Below, in pieces: positions 42,876 through 51,618 of a stretch of 64,000 nt of DNA (positions are counted from its first letter, which is position 1; every line of letters starts with the position of its first letter). The stretch is from Sediminibacterium sp. (lineage in GTDB: Bacteria; Bacteroidota; Bacteroidia; Chitinophagales; Chitinophagaceae): NCBI GenBank assembly GCA_016786865.1, contig JAEUVE010000022.1, positions 62,001 through 126,000 of the forward strand, written 5' to 3'. The notes under the pieces were generated by a model, which did not search any database, was not told the origin of the DNA, and saw nothing but the letters and a program-made list of their open reading frames with translations. Position numbers and translations under genes: made by a program.

Positions 42876-42908
42876 AAAAATCCCGTCCTGAAAAGGAGCG
42901 GGATTTTT
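42876..42908. terminator. Hairpin between tRNA-Gly and tRNA-Leu
   Basis: AAAAATCCCG with inner TCCT, GAAA loop, AGGA, one-base bulge and CGGGATTTTT. T-rich on both sides. It ends 7 bases before the 5' end of tRNA-Leu, leaving no room for a separate promoter between, so full termination here would silence tRNA-Leu. Confidence 0.75.
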
Positions 42909-42911
42909 CTG

Positions 42912-42984
<73 letters not shown>

Positions 42985-43012
42985 GTTATCTGTAAGAACT
43001 AAATTGGGAGTG

Positions 43013-43042
43013 CAAAAATAAACAACTTTAGTTCCTGACAAA
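43013..43042 (-). promoter_or_regulatory. Promoter of tRNA-Gly (and tRNA-Leu)
   Basis: On the minus strand TTTG (43042-43039), an 18-bp spacer and TATTTTTG (43020-43013), close to the Bacteroidota consensus, with the tRNA beginning 28 bases on. Confidence 0.55.
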
Positions 43043-43058
43043 ATTTTTTTTAAGTTTT

Positions 43059-43262
43059 TTATTTGTATTCAGGAGTAAATTTTGAACTACTCTGAACTTC
43101 TACTTTTGGTTTACCAGGGTAGCGCTGGTTGTACATGCGGTAACATCCGCCCAGTACAAAAGACAGTATGCAGAAAATCTGCAGATAGAATAAAAATCTG
43201 GAAGAGCTTACCCAATTTTTGGTAAAATCTTTTTGTTCGTGTTCGATAATTTCCTGTGACAT
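43059..43262 (-). CDS. Small single-TM membrane protein
   Basis: A 67-residue protein with a charged N-terminus (MSQEIIEHEQKDFTKNWV), one membrane helix of about 20 residues (FLFYLQIFCILSFVLGGC) and a polar tail (NQRYPGKPKVEVQSSSKF). I recognise no family. It follows the glycosyltransferase gene by 43 bp on the same strand, so it may be co-transcribed with it. Function unknown; existence as a real gene is supported by its clear topology and position. Confidence 0.6.
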   Translation of the reverse strand: MSQEIIEHEQKDFTKNWVSSSRFLFYLQIFCILSFVLGGCYRMYNQRYPGKPKVEVQSSSKFTPEYK

Positions 43263-43305
43263 AGTGAATTATTGCATTGCAAAAATAGGGGTTGGCAGTA
43301 AAAAA

Positions 43306-44331
43306 TCATCGCTTCTCCGGAATAATTTCCAGAAAACGTTTTTTTTGATGCACAAAATAGTTCCAAACAACCGAGCCCCGATACACCCCATGCAGCCCAA
43401 ACATAGGCGTAACAGGGTTTTGGGTATGTCTAAACCGGGTAAGGAACCAATAGAAATAACTGAAATGCGCTTTGAAAATTGCCGTAAAAAAATACGGATC
43501 TCCGGTCAAAAGTCCCTTCCAGGCAGAAATGGCATCCAGACAGAACCTTGCAGGCAGTTTCCACCAGAGTTCATTCAGGGGTAAATTTTTGCTGAGCATG
43601 ATCAGGTTATTCCTGAAATTCAGAAAAACCTTTCGTCCACCCCGCGGAAGCGTGCCCCCACCTACGTGATAGATCACCGATTCGGGGCATGCCATAATAT
43701 GATATCCCTTCAATTGCATCCTCCAGCAGAGATCGATTTCTTCCTGGTGTGCGAAAAAATATGGGTCAAATCCCTTTAAGGAATGGAATACGCCGGATCG
43801 TACAAACATGGCAGCTCCGGAAGCCCAGAATATCTCACAGGTATCGTTATACTGACCATTGTCGGGCTCACAAACATCAAAAACCCGCCCCCTGGTAAAC
43901 GGGTAGCCCAGAAAGTCGATCCAACCGCCGGATGCTCCGGAATATTCAAAGAGATGCGGATCCTTATACGACAACAATTTGGGCTGACAGGCCGCAATGG
44001 ACGGATTGGATTCCATCATGTGTATAATCGGATCAACCCAATCGGGTGTTACTTCCACATCGGAATTCAGCAATACATAATAAGGGGCGTCTACCCTTTC
44101 CAGCGCCCAGTTGTAGCCCCCCGCAAATCCCAGGTTATCCGGATTTCTCAGCAGGGTTACCGAAGGATAATGTTGTTCCAGAAACGCAATGGAATCATCA
44201 GTTGATCCATTATCCGCCACTACCACTTCAACAGGCCGGTAAGTTGTGGCCAGTACCGAAGGCAGAAATTGCTCCAGGTAATTCCTGCCGTTGTAGTTCA
44301 ATATCACAATTGCCACTAATGGATTCAACAC
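43306..44331 (-). CDS. GT2 family glycosyltransferase
   Basis: A 341-residue GT-A glycosyltransferase. The start VAIVILNYNGRNYLEQFLPS, then VEVVVADNGSTDDSI, the LGFAGGYN segment and the metal-binding LNSDVEVTPDW (DxD-like, about 89-99) are typical of rhamnosyl- or similar sugar transferases of family GT2. The acceptor-side segment FAHQEEIDLCWRMQLKGY is also typical. The start codon appears to be GTG. It probably acts in surface polysaccharide or glycoprotein synthesis on the cytoplasmic face. Not within an obvious polysaccharide cluster here. Confidence 0.9.
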   Translation of the reverse strand: MLNPLVAIVILNYNGRNYLEQFLPSVLATTYRPVEVVVADNGSTDDSIAFLEQHYPSVTLLRNPDNLGFAGGYNWALERVDAPYYVLLNSDVEVTPDWVDPIIHMMESNPSIAACQPKLLSYKDPHLFEYSGASGGWIDFLGYPFTRGRVFDVCEPDNGQYNDTCEIFWASGAAMFVRSGVFHSLKGFDPYFFAHQEEIDLCWRMQLKGYHIMACPESVIYHVGGGTLPRGGRKVFLNFRNNLIMLSKNLPLNELWWKLPARFCLDAISAWKGLLTGDPYFFTAIFKAHFSYFYWFLTRFRHTQNPVTPMFGLHGVYRGSVVWNYFVHQKKRFLEIIPEKR

Positions 44332-44383
44332 TTCAATTTTTGCGAAAGTACAATCAAATAATCATTAGCAGCAGTAAGATCGG

Positions 44384-45517
44384 TTAATTCTGCAGTCCCC
44401 AGTTGATCAGATACCGGACTTCGGTAGGTACAGTTTTTACCCGCTCTTTGGAAGCCTTGTGCGCCAAGCGTACAATTATCCGCTTTTTGGAAGGGATTAC
44501 AATGATGTACTGCCCGAGGATTCCTCTGGCATAGAAAATATCTTTGTGCTCCGGATCAATCCACCACTGGTACCCGTAATAATCACAGGTTGCCCCTTTC
44601 AGGTCTTTAATGCCGCAGGGTGTAACGGATTGCATAAAATAACTGCTGTCGATCACGGGCACTCCGTTGATTTTACCACTGTCGAGCATCAGTTTACCAA
44701 TTCTGGCAAAGTCTCTTGTATTCGAATTAAAACAGCAATAGGCTTTTTCGTATCCGCCTTCGTGATCAATGGTCCACAATGCCTCCCGCTGCGCACCCAG
44801 CGGCATCCATAATTTCTCTGCAGCATATTCACTGAGTGTTTTACCGGTGGCTTTCTGCAGAATCAGTCCCAACAACTGGGTATCTCCGCTTTTGTAACTA
44901 TGCACCGTTCCGGGTGCTGCGACCATCTTCACGCTGGTAGCCGTTTTATAAGCGTCTGTACCGTAATAAATTTCGGCTGTAGCTGTGAGCGGATTGGCAT
45001 AGGATTCATCCCAATCCGTACCACTGCTCATGGTCAGCAGATCCACTATTTTTACCTTGGCCTTCTCCCCTTCTTTAAACTCCGGAATAAAATCACCCAC
45101 CGGCTGCTGTACAGACTTAATTTTACCCTCTCGGATGGCCGCACCAATCAGCAGACTGGTAATACTTTTGGCCATGGAGAAGGATCCCGACAAGGAACTA
45201 TCGCTGTAACCGTCCCAATATTTTTCCACTACAATAGAATCGTGATCGATCATCAGCAATCCAACTGTTTGCAATTTTTCCAGCAGATTGTTCAATGAAT
45301 CCGGATAAGGCAACTTGTTGTAATTGGATGCCACTGCCCATGGCCGCGCCGTTCCGGTTGATACCGTACGATTCTCGAACTTCTCATAGTCGTCTATATT
45401 CGCGAAATTGTATATCACCGACTTAAACAAATAGGTTTTACCGGTTGCGAATGCAAATACAGAGAAAGCTGCCACTAATACCAGCAGTGTATAGAATATT
45501 GTTTTAAATACTTTCAT
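44384..45517 (-). CDS. Beta-lactamase-family serine hydrolase
   Basis: A 377-residue protein of the class C beta-lactamase/DD-peptidase-like family, from the ATG at 45517 (a TTG two codons upstream is less likely). An N-terminal hydrophobic helix (IFYTLLVLVAAFSVFAF) exports or anchors it. The nucleophile motif SxxK is SMAKS (near residue 134), and YKS (SYKSGDTQLLG) takes the YxN place. Family members include esterases, peptidases and amidases; a role as a resistance enzyme should not be assumed. It lies 52 bp upstream of the GT2 gene on the same strand. Confidence 0.85.
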   Translation of the reverse strand: MKVFKTIFYTLLVLVAAFSVFAFATGKTYLFKSVIYNFANIDDYEKFENRTVSTGTARPWAVASNYNKLPYPDSLNNLLEKLQTVGLLMIDHDSIVVEKYWDGYSDSSLSGSFSMAKSITSLLIGAAIREGKIKSVQQPVGDFIPEFKEGEKAKVKIVDLLTMSSGTDWDESYANPLTATAEIYYGTDAYKTATSVKMVAAPGTVHSYKSGDTQLLGLILQKATGKTLSEYAAEKLWMPLGAQREALWTIDHEGGYEKAYCCFNSNTRDFARIGKLMLDSGKINGVPVIDSSYFMQSVTPCGIKDLKGATCDYYGYQWWIDPEHKDIFYARGILGQYIIVIPSKKRIIVRLAHKASKERVKTVPTEVRYLINWGLQN

Positions 45518-45728
45518 ATGCAATGATTATGTATGTTGAAAATAACTATTTCCGGTAATACAGCCGAAATTTCTTAACTTGCCATGCCATGATCAATTTG
45601 CATTTTCTGCATTTCAACCTCGATTTTCTCGATCATCCACCTGGTGGTTACTGATTGTATACCCTGCTGCACTAACGGAACATGGTTTCCGAAAACGATT
45701 TATTTTATTGACTCATTAATTGATTACA

Positions 45729-46961
45729 ATGGATACTACTGTATTATCCCCTAAAGCGGCTGCATATTTGCAGCTGGAAGAACAATATGGCGCGCACAAC
45801 TACCATCCCCTCCCTGTAGTACTGGAAAAAGGCGAAGGTGTTTTTGTATGGGATGTGGATGGAAAAAGATATTATGATTTCCTGAGTGGTTATTCTGCCG
45901 TAAACCAGGGACATTGCCACCCGGCCATCATCAAAAGTCTGATTGATCAGGCTCAAAAACTCACACTTACCTCCAGGGCTTTTCACAACAACCTGCTGGG
46001 CGAATATGAACAATTCATTACAAGCTATTTTGGTTACAACAAGGTATTGCCGATGAATACCGGTGTGGAAGGCGGGGAAACGGCCATCAAACTTGCCCGC
46101 AGATGGGCCTATGTTAAAAAGGGTGTTCCGGAAAATAAAGCAAAAGTCATTTTCGCAGAAGGCAATTTCTGGGGAAGAACACTGGCAGCCATTTCCGCCT
46201 CCACAGATCCCAGCAGCTACAAGAATTTCGGGCCATTCATGCCTGGTTTTGATCTGGTACCTTACAACGATACCGCTGCGCTGGAGAAAGCACTTCAGGA
46301 TCCGAATGTATGTGCTTTTATGGTGGAGCCGATTCAGGGCGAAGCCGGTGTAGTGGTTCCGGATGAAGGCTATCTCCAAAAAGTGAGAGAACTCTGCACA
46401 AAGTACAATGTATTGTTTATCGCAGATGAAATTCAGACCGGCCTGGCAAGAACAGGAAAAATGCTGGCCTGTGACCACGAAAATGTTCGTCCGGATATCC
46501 TGATCCTGGGCAAGGCCCTCAGCGGTGGTGTATTACCGGTATCCGCTGTGCTGGCAGACGATTTCATCATGCTGAATATCCAGCCTGGTGAACATGGTTC
46601 TACCTACGGGGGCAATCCGCTGGCCTGCGCTGTAGCCATTACTGCATTAACCGTATTGAAAGAGGAAAAAATGACGGAAAATGCCGCTGCCATGGGCGAG
46701 CTGTTGCGCAGCGAGCTGGCCAAACTGCAATCCCCCTTCATTACCACCATTAGAGGTAAAGGATTGCTGAATGCCATTGTAATTCAGCACAAAAATCCGG
46801 ATGCATCCTGGGAACTTTGCCTGGCATTGAGAGACCGCGGCTTGCTGGCCAAACCAACCCACGGCGACAAAATCCGCTTTGCACCTCCTCTGCTGATTAC
46901 AAGAGAACAGATTCTGGAATGCGTGCAGATCATCGGAGATGCGCTGAAAACACTTGCCTGA
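45729..46961 (+). CDS. rocD: Ornithine aminotransferase
   Basis: Transfers the delta-amino group of ornithine to 2-oxoglutarate, giving glutamate semialdehyde, in arginine/proline interconversion. About 410 residues from the ATG at 45729; a TTG three codons upstream is unlikely. Class III PLP aminotransferase motifs: [51 protein letters not shown], and PLP lysine in [10 protein letters not shown]. Length and the [15 protein letters not shown] segment are typical of ornithine aminotransferase rather than acetylornithine aminotransferase. It stands alone with a strong terminator. Confidence 0.94.
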   Translation: MDTTVLSPKAAAYLQLEEQYGAHNYHPLPVVLEKGEGVFVWDVDGKRYYDFLSGYSAVNQGHCHPAIIKSLIDQAQKLTLTSRAFHNNLLGEYEQFITSYFGYNKVLPMNTGVEGGETAIKLARRWAYVKKGVPENKAKVIFAEGNFWGRTLAAISASTDPSSYKNFGPFMPGFDLVPYNDTAALEKALQDPNVCAFMVEPIQGEAGVVVPDEGYLQKVRELCTKYNVLFIADEIQTGLARTGKMLACDHENVRPDILILGKALSGGVLPVSAVLADDFIMLNIQPGEHGSTYGGNPLACAVAITALTVLKEEKMTENAAAMGELLRSELAKLQSPFITTIRGKGLLNAIVIQHKNPDASWELCLALRDRGLLAKPTHGDKIRFAPPLLITREQILECVQIIGDALKTLA

Positions 46962-46992
46962 TCTGCCGGCCGTAATTCTCTGAATGTATAAA

Positions 46993-47046
46993 AAGTAAAA
47001 GAGAGTATGAATCATTCGCAGTGAATGATTCTACTCTCTTTTTACT
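46993..47046. terminator. Bidirectional long hairpin terminator
   Basis: AAGTAAAAGAGAGTA, TG bulge, AATCATTC, short loop, GAATGATT and TACTCTCTTTTTACTT form an interrupted stem of over 20 bp, between convergent rocD and the beta-propeller gene. Confidence 0.88.
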
Positions 47047-47091
47047 TCAACAACCTTCCTTAAACTAAAAACAGATATTGGATACTAAAAA

Positions 47092-50000
47092 CTATTTGAT
47101 TTTGCTCAGTGCTTTGTTGGTAATGACTTTATCCAAAGCTGTAATCTGTGCATCCAGCTCGGCTTTCAGTTCATTGAACACTTTGTAAGAATCGTCTGTT
47201 GGTTTTGCTTCACCGCTTTCTACGGTGCGCTGTAAAGAAGCCAGTTTGTTGTTCAGCCTGATCGGGAAGTTCAGCGGATCCTGGTTACTTTGGTTTTTCA
47301 CCTGGTAAATGGTTTCCTCAATTACAGACAGCTCATCCACGATCTTTTTCAGGTCTGCACCTACTTTTTTCTGCGCAGCAATTTTCTTTTTGTAATCACG
47401 GATTTTGATTACCGCTTCGTTGGCCCTGCTTACTTCCTTATTGATTTTGGAAGCCAGCTCAAACTGTTCGCGAATATCAGCAGATGTTACATTTTTGAAA
47501 TTCGGATTCAGTTTAATATCGAAGCTTTGCGTAGCAGTTTCTCCACCTGCTTTAATGGTGATCTGGTATTTACCATCCGGCGCCATTGGTCCGCTCTGAG
47601 GTCTGGCACCCCAAAGAATGATACCATCAAATACCACTGCACCCGGATATTTCATATCCCAGTCAAATACATTCAGTCCTTTCTTCACTGTAGGGTCTTT
47701 TTGACCAGCGCCGAAGTAAAACTCTTCATCAGCAGCCGGTGCGGCAGCATCTTTTTTAGCTGCCGGGTCCTGCTTTTTGCCTGTGAAGCTCTTGATCAGG
47801 TTTCCGGATGCATCCGCAATTTCAATGGTAACGCTGTCGGTATCCTTACCCAGGTAGTACTGGAAAGTGGCATTGCCTAAACGGCGATATGCATCAACAG
47901 GTTTAAACAGGTGCAACGCCTTGTTGGCCAGTTCTGCACTGTATTCTCTGATTGGATTAATATTGTCGAGAATATACATGGATCTTCCATGAGTTGCAAT
48001 GGCCAGATCATTGTCTTTCACCACCATATCGGACACCTGTGTTACAGGCAGGTTCAATTGCAGCGACTGCCAGTTCTCGCCATTGTCGAAGGATACCACT
48101 ACACCATACTCGGTTCCGGCAAACAACAATCCCGGACGAACCACATCTTCGCGAACAGCATGCACATAATTGCCTGGTAAAATACCTTTTACAATTTTCT
48201 TCCAGGTAGCACCATAATCATCTGTTCTCCAGATATAAGGCTCACGGTCGTTCATCTGGTAACGCTTAGCGGCAATATAAGCCGTTCCGGGTTTATGCGG
48301 AGAAGCTTCGATAATGCTCACCCTGGTATGCTTAGGCATATCCGGAGGCGTAATGTTTTTCCAGTTCTTGCCATGATCTCTGGTAATATGAATCAGGCCA
48401 TCATCAGAACCGGCCCAAATGGTATTTACATCGTGATAAGAAGGAGCCAGTGCATAAACGGTACTGTATAATTCAGGACCGCTCATATCCAGGGTAATTA
48501 CACCACCGCTGATACCCATTGTATTGGTATCTGCCAGGGTAAGATCCGGACTGATTCTTTCCCAGCTCTGACCTTCGTTATTGGTATACCATACATGCTG
48601 AGAAGTTACATACATTCTGCTTGGATCCTTGTGATTGAATACAATCGGGAATGTCCAGTGCACTCTCTCAGGCAGGGTTTTAGCAGGCTCACCCATGAAA
48701 TAACGTGGGTAAGGCTGAACTTCTCTTCTTTCGCCGGTAACACGATTGATTCTGGTTAACAGGTTAGAATAGCTTCCTGCATAGAATACATCCGGATTCT
48801 TTGGATCCTGTGCGATGTAGCCACTTTCACCACCACCTACTTCGTATGCATAACCCATTCCTTTTTTAGTAGAATTGGTCCGACTCACCATATGACCCCA
48901 ACCCTTAGACGGAACCGCAATGGTACTGTTGTCTTGTTGTGCTCCGGCAACATGGTAAGGGAAATCATTGGTAGCCATAATATGGTACAGCTGAGCAGTT
49001 GGGAAATCCTCATCGGTCCAGGTTGCACCACCGTTTACGGTAACAGTTGCGCCTCCATCGTTGGCTTCAATCATTCTCAACGGATCATTTGGATCAATCC
49101 ACAGATCGTGATTATCGCCATGTGGCACACGGAAAGATTTATCGAATTTCACACCGCCATCGAGCGATTTGAAGAAGCCTACGTTCAACACGTAAACGCC
49201 ATTGAGGTCTTTCGGATCGGCATAAATACGGGAATAATAGAAAGCACGCTGACGCAGTTTGCGATCTTTATTGAGGTACCTCCAGGTCATACCGGCATCA
49301 TCGGAACGATACACACCACCAGAGTCTGCCTCCACAATGGCCCAAACTCTTTTAGAATCAACCGGAGAAACAGTCACACCTATCTTACCAACCAGCCCGG
49401 TGGGCATGCCTGGCTTACGGGTGATCTCTTCCCAGGTTTCTCCACCATCGGCAGACTTAAACAGACCACTGGCGCCACCACCACCCCACATCATCCATGG
49501 TGTACGGTACACTTCCCAGATGGAAGCATACAATACATTGGGATTGTTCGGGTCGATGATCAGGTCTTCTGCACCTGCTTTTTCACTTCTGTATAAAACC
49601 TTTTTCCAGTTCTTACCGCCATCGGTAGATTTGAACACGCCTCTTTCCTCGTTGGGTCCGAAAGCATGTCCTAATACAGCCGCATAAACGATGTCCGGAT
49701 TGGTAGGATGAATCCTGATCCTGGAAATGGTCTGCGAATTTTTCAATCCCATATGAACCCAGGTTTTTCCTGCATCGGTAGATTTGTATACGCCATCTCC
49801 CTGCATGATATTTCCCCTGAATTCAGACTCTCCCATTCCGATATAAACGATATCCGGATTGGAAGCAGATACTGCAACCGCGCCTACAGACGAACTGTTG
49901 ATCTGTCCGTCCGTTACAGGGTTCCAGGTATTACCACCATCTGTTGTTTTCCATAATCCACCACCCACTGCTCCAAAATAATATTCGTTCTTTCTGGCTG

Positions 50001-50175
50001 CGGAACCAGCAGCTGCCAAGGAACGTCCGCCCCTGTTGGGCCCCACATTGCGGTACTGCATGCCCGCAAAGAAGGATGATTCGGATTTCTTCCTGGCAAC
50101 AGCGCCTTCCTGAGCATAAAGCTGCGGCACCGTCATCAATGCAAGCACTCCGAAAAAGAGATTTTTACATTTCAT
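47092..50175 (-). CDS. Sortilin/VPS10-like beta-propeller protein
   Basis: About 1027 residues from the ATG at 50175; this start gives a signal peptide ending QLYAQ, whereas a start 23 codons upstream would not. Many Asp-box/BNR repeats (LWKTTDGGNTW, VYKSTDAGKTW, VFKSTDGGKNW, LFKSADGGETW, VYRSDDAGMTW) form one or two propellers of the VPS10/WD40-glycosyl-hydrolase kind. The C-terminal ~230 residues hold a low-complexity KKDAAAPAADEE segment and a helical tail with coiled coil. Third gene of the SusC/SusD operon, 19 bp after the SusD gene. Often annotated as glycosyl hydrolase, but no catalytic residues can be asserted. Confidence 0.88.
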   Translation of the reverse strand: MKCKNLFFGVLALMTVPQLYAQEGAVARKKSESSFFAGMQYRNVGPNRGGRSLAAAGSAARKNEYYFGAVGGGLWKTTDGGNTWNPVTDGQINSSSVGAVAVSASNPDIVYIGMGESEFRGNIMQGDGVYKSTDAGKTWVHMGLKNSQTISRIRIHPTNPDIVYAAVLGHAFGPNEERGVFKSTDGGKNWKKVLYRSEKAGAEDLIIDPNNPNVLYASIWEVYRTPWMMWGGGGASGLFKSADGGETWEEITRKPGMPTGLVGKIGVTVSPVDSKRVWAIVEADSGGVYRSDDAGMTWRYLNKDRKLRQRAFYYSRIYADPKDLNGVYVLNVGFFKSLDGGVKFDKSFRVPHGDNHDLWIDPNDPLRMIEANDGGATVTVNGGATWTDEDFPTAQLYHIMATNDFPYHVAGAQQDNSTIAVPSKGWGHMVSRTNSTKKGMGYAYEVGGGESGYIAQDPKNPDVFYAGSYSNLLTRINRVTGERREVQPYPRYFMGEPAKTLPERVHWTFPIVFNHKDPSRMYVTSQHVWYTNNEGQSWERISPDLTLADTNTMGISGGVITLDMSGPELYSTVYALAPSYHDVNTIWAGSDDGLIHITRDHGKNWKNITPPDMPKHTRVSIIEASPHKPGTAYIAAKRYQMNDREPYIWRTDDYGATWKKIVKGILPGNYVHAVREDVVRPGLLFAGTEYGVVVSFDNGENWQSLQLNLPVTQVSDMVVKDNDLAIATHGRSMYILDNINPIREYSAELANKALHLFKPVDAYRRLGNATFQYYLGKDTDSVTIEIADASGNLIKSFTGKKQDPAAKKDAAAPAADEEFYFGAGQKDPTVKKGLNVFDWDMKYPGAVVFDGIILWGARPQSGPMAPDGKYQITIKAGGETATQSFDIKLNPNFKNVTSADIREQFELASKINKEVSRANEAVIKIRDYKKKIAAQKKVGADLKKIVDELSVIEETIYQVKNQSNQDPLNFPIRLNNKLASLQRTVESGEAKPTDDSYKVFNELKAELDAQITALDKVITNKALSKIK

Positions 50176-50194
50176 AATTGATTGTTTATGGGGG

Positions 50195-51598
50195 TTATTT
50201 ATAAGCTTCGTTCTGAATGATCTTGTTGTTGGCATCCACTTCAAAAGAAGGAATCGGGAATACCTGTCTTCCTGCTACATCCAGTGTTACCGGTGAGCCA
50301 TTTTTACGCTCTACATTCACCAGGGCAGTTAACGCCTGTCCTGTTCTTACCAGGTCAAAGAAACGATGTCCTTCAAAAGCAAACTCCAGGTTTCTTTCTC
50401 TCCAGATAGCCCCCAGTACAGCTGCTTTTGTAGCAGCAGCAGTATCAGCCACCCCCGCTCTTTTTCTTACCAGATTCAGGTCGGCCAGTGCACCGGTAAG
50501 ATCATCGGTATTGGCTTTGGCTTCTGCACGGTTCAGGTACATTTCTGCCATTCTCAAAATGTGCACGTTGTCGATATTGCCCGCCTTAATATACTTGGTA
50601 GGATAGTAAATTTTAGCTGTGGGTTCGTATGCAAACAAAGTACCTCTTACATCTTTTGGATCAGCAGTAGCTGTTTGATAAAAGCTGGTATGTGCGCAAA
50701 GATCACCACGTCCACCCTTGGTGGTGGGAACATACCAGGTTCTCATACCACTCTGATCGGTAGAGTTAAAGTTCAACTCAAGAATGGATTCCGTAGTAAG
50801 CTTACCATTGAAAATTTCCAGGAAGTTGGGCAACAGGGTATAATTGGCATCGCCAATTACCAGGTTGGAATACTGCAATACTTTAGCATTGTTTCCGGTG
50901 TACAGATAAAGCCTGGATAGCAATGCCCTTGCAGCAGATTTAGACGCCATGGTTCTGTCGGAAGAAACAAGCAACGCAGTTTCAGCTTTCAGCAGGTCGG
51001 CTTCTACCTGTGCATATCCTTCTGCCAGCGTAGAACGGGCTACCATGGTAGACGCATCAATTCCTTTAAACGGAGTGGTTACAATTGGCAAACCCATTGT
51101 GCCATACTTACCAGGAACGCCACCATACACTCGCAGCAGGTCAAAATAAGACAATGCTCTGATGAAGTAAGCATTACCGATCATCTTATTCTTTTCTGCA
51201 TCGGTAGCATCGGCTAAGGCAGGTATTTTTTCGATAATGTGATTGGCCAGGTTGATGGCTCTGTAAGCCCTGGCATAGAAATAACCATTTTCCTGGTTAC
51301 CCAGTGATACCTGGTAGGTATCCATTTCGCGGTAAAAATCCCAGGTACCGATACTCTGTGCCTGGTCTGCAGACACATCGCTGATGATCTGGAAATTTCT
51401 TCCATAATAGTCGCCGTTCTGCAGTTCATTGTACATGCCCGCTACAGCGGCCTGAGCGCCCTTTTTATTAACAATAGCGGCACCATCACCCACTTCATTC
51501 TGTGGTTGCTGGTCCAGCACTTTGCTGCAGGACGATAGCAATCCGATGTTCAAAAACATGAACAGGATCAATTGTAATCTCTTTGTGTTATATAACAT
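50195..51598 (-). CDS. SusD/RagB-family nutrient-binding lipoprotein
   Basis: A 467-residue surface lipoprotein: lipobox LLSSC gives an acylated Cys24. The SusD/RagB helical (TPR-like) layout is visible: AIVNKKGAQAAVAGMYNELQ, YFYARAYRAINLANHIIEKI, NAYFIRALSYFDLLRVYGGVP, and the C-terminal LNLVRKRAGV, WRERNLEFAFEGHRFFDLVR. It caps the SusC partner encoded 20 bp upstream and delivers ligand to it. At 467 residues it is slightly short for the family. Substrate unknown: no glycoside hydrolase lies in the operon, so it need not be a glycan. Confidence 0.94.
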   Translation of the reverse strand: MLYNTKRLQLILFMFLNIGLLSSCSKVLDQQPQNEVGDGAAIVNKKGAQAAVAGMYNELQNGDYYGRNFQIISDVSADQAQSIGTWDFYREMDTYQVSLGNQENGYFYARAYRAINLANHIIEKIPALADATDAEKNKMIGNAYFIRALSYFDLLRVYGGVPGKYGTMGLPIVTTPFKGIDASTMVARSTLAEGYAQVEADLLKAETALLVSSDRTMASKSAARALLSRLYLYTGNNAKVLQYSNLVIGDANYTLLPNFLEIFNGKLTTESILELNFNSTDQSGMRTWYVPTTKGGRGDLCAHTSFYQTATADPKDVRGTLFAYEPTAKIYYPTKYIKAGNIDNVHILRMAEMYLNRAEAKANTDDLTGALADLNLVRKRAGVADTAAATKAAVLGAIWRERNLEFAFEGHRFFDLVRTGQALTALVNVERKNGSPVTLDVAGRQVFPIPSFEVDANNKIIQNEAYK

Positions 51599-51618
51599 AG
51601 TGCTTGATTGATCTGTGA

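Noticed and set aside
44384..45517. Calling the serine hydrolase an antibiotic-resistance beta-lactamase
   Set aside because: The motifs only place it in the broad class C-like family, and the YxN motif is YKS; no resistance context.
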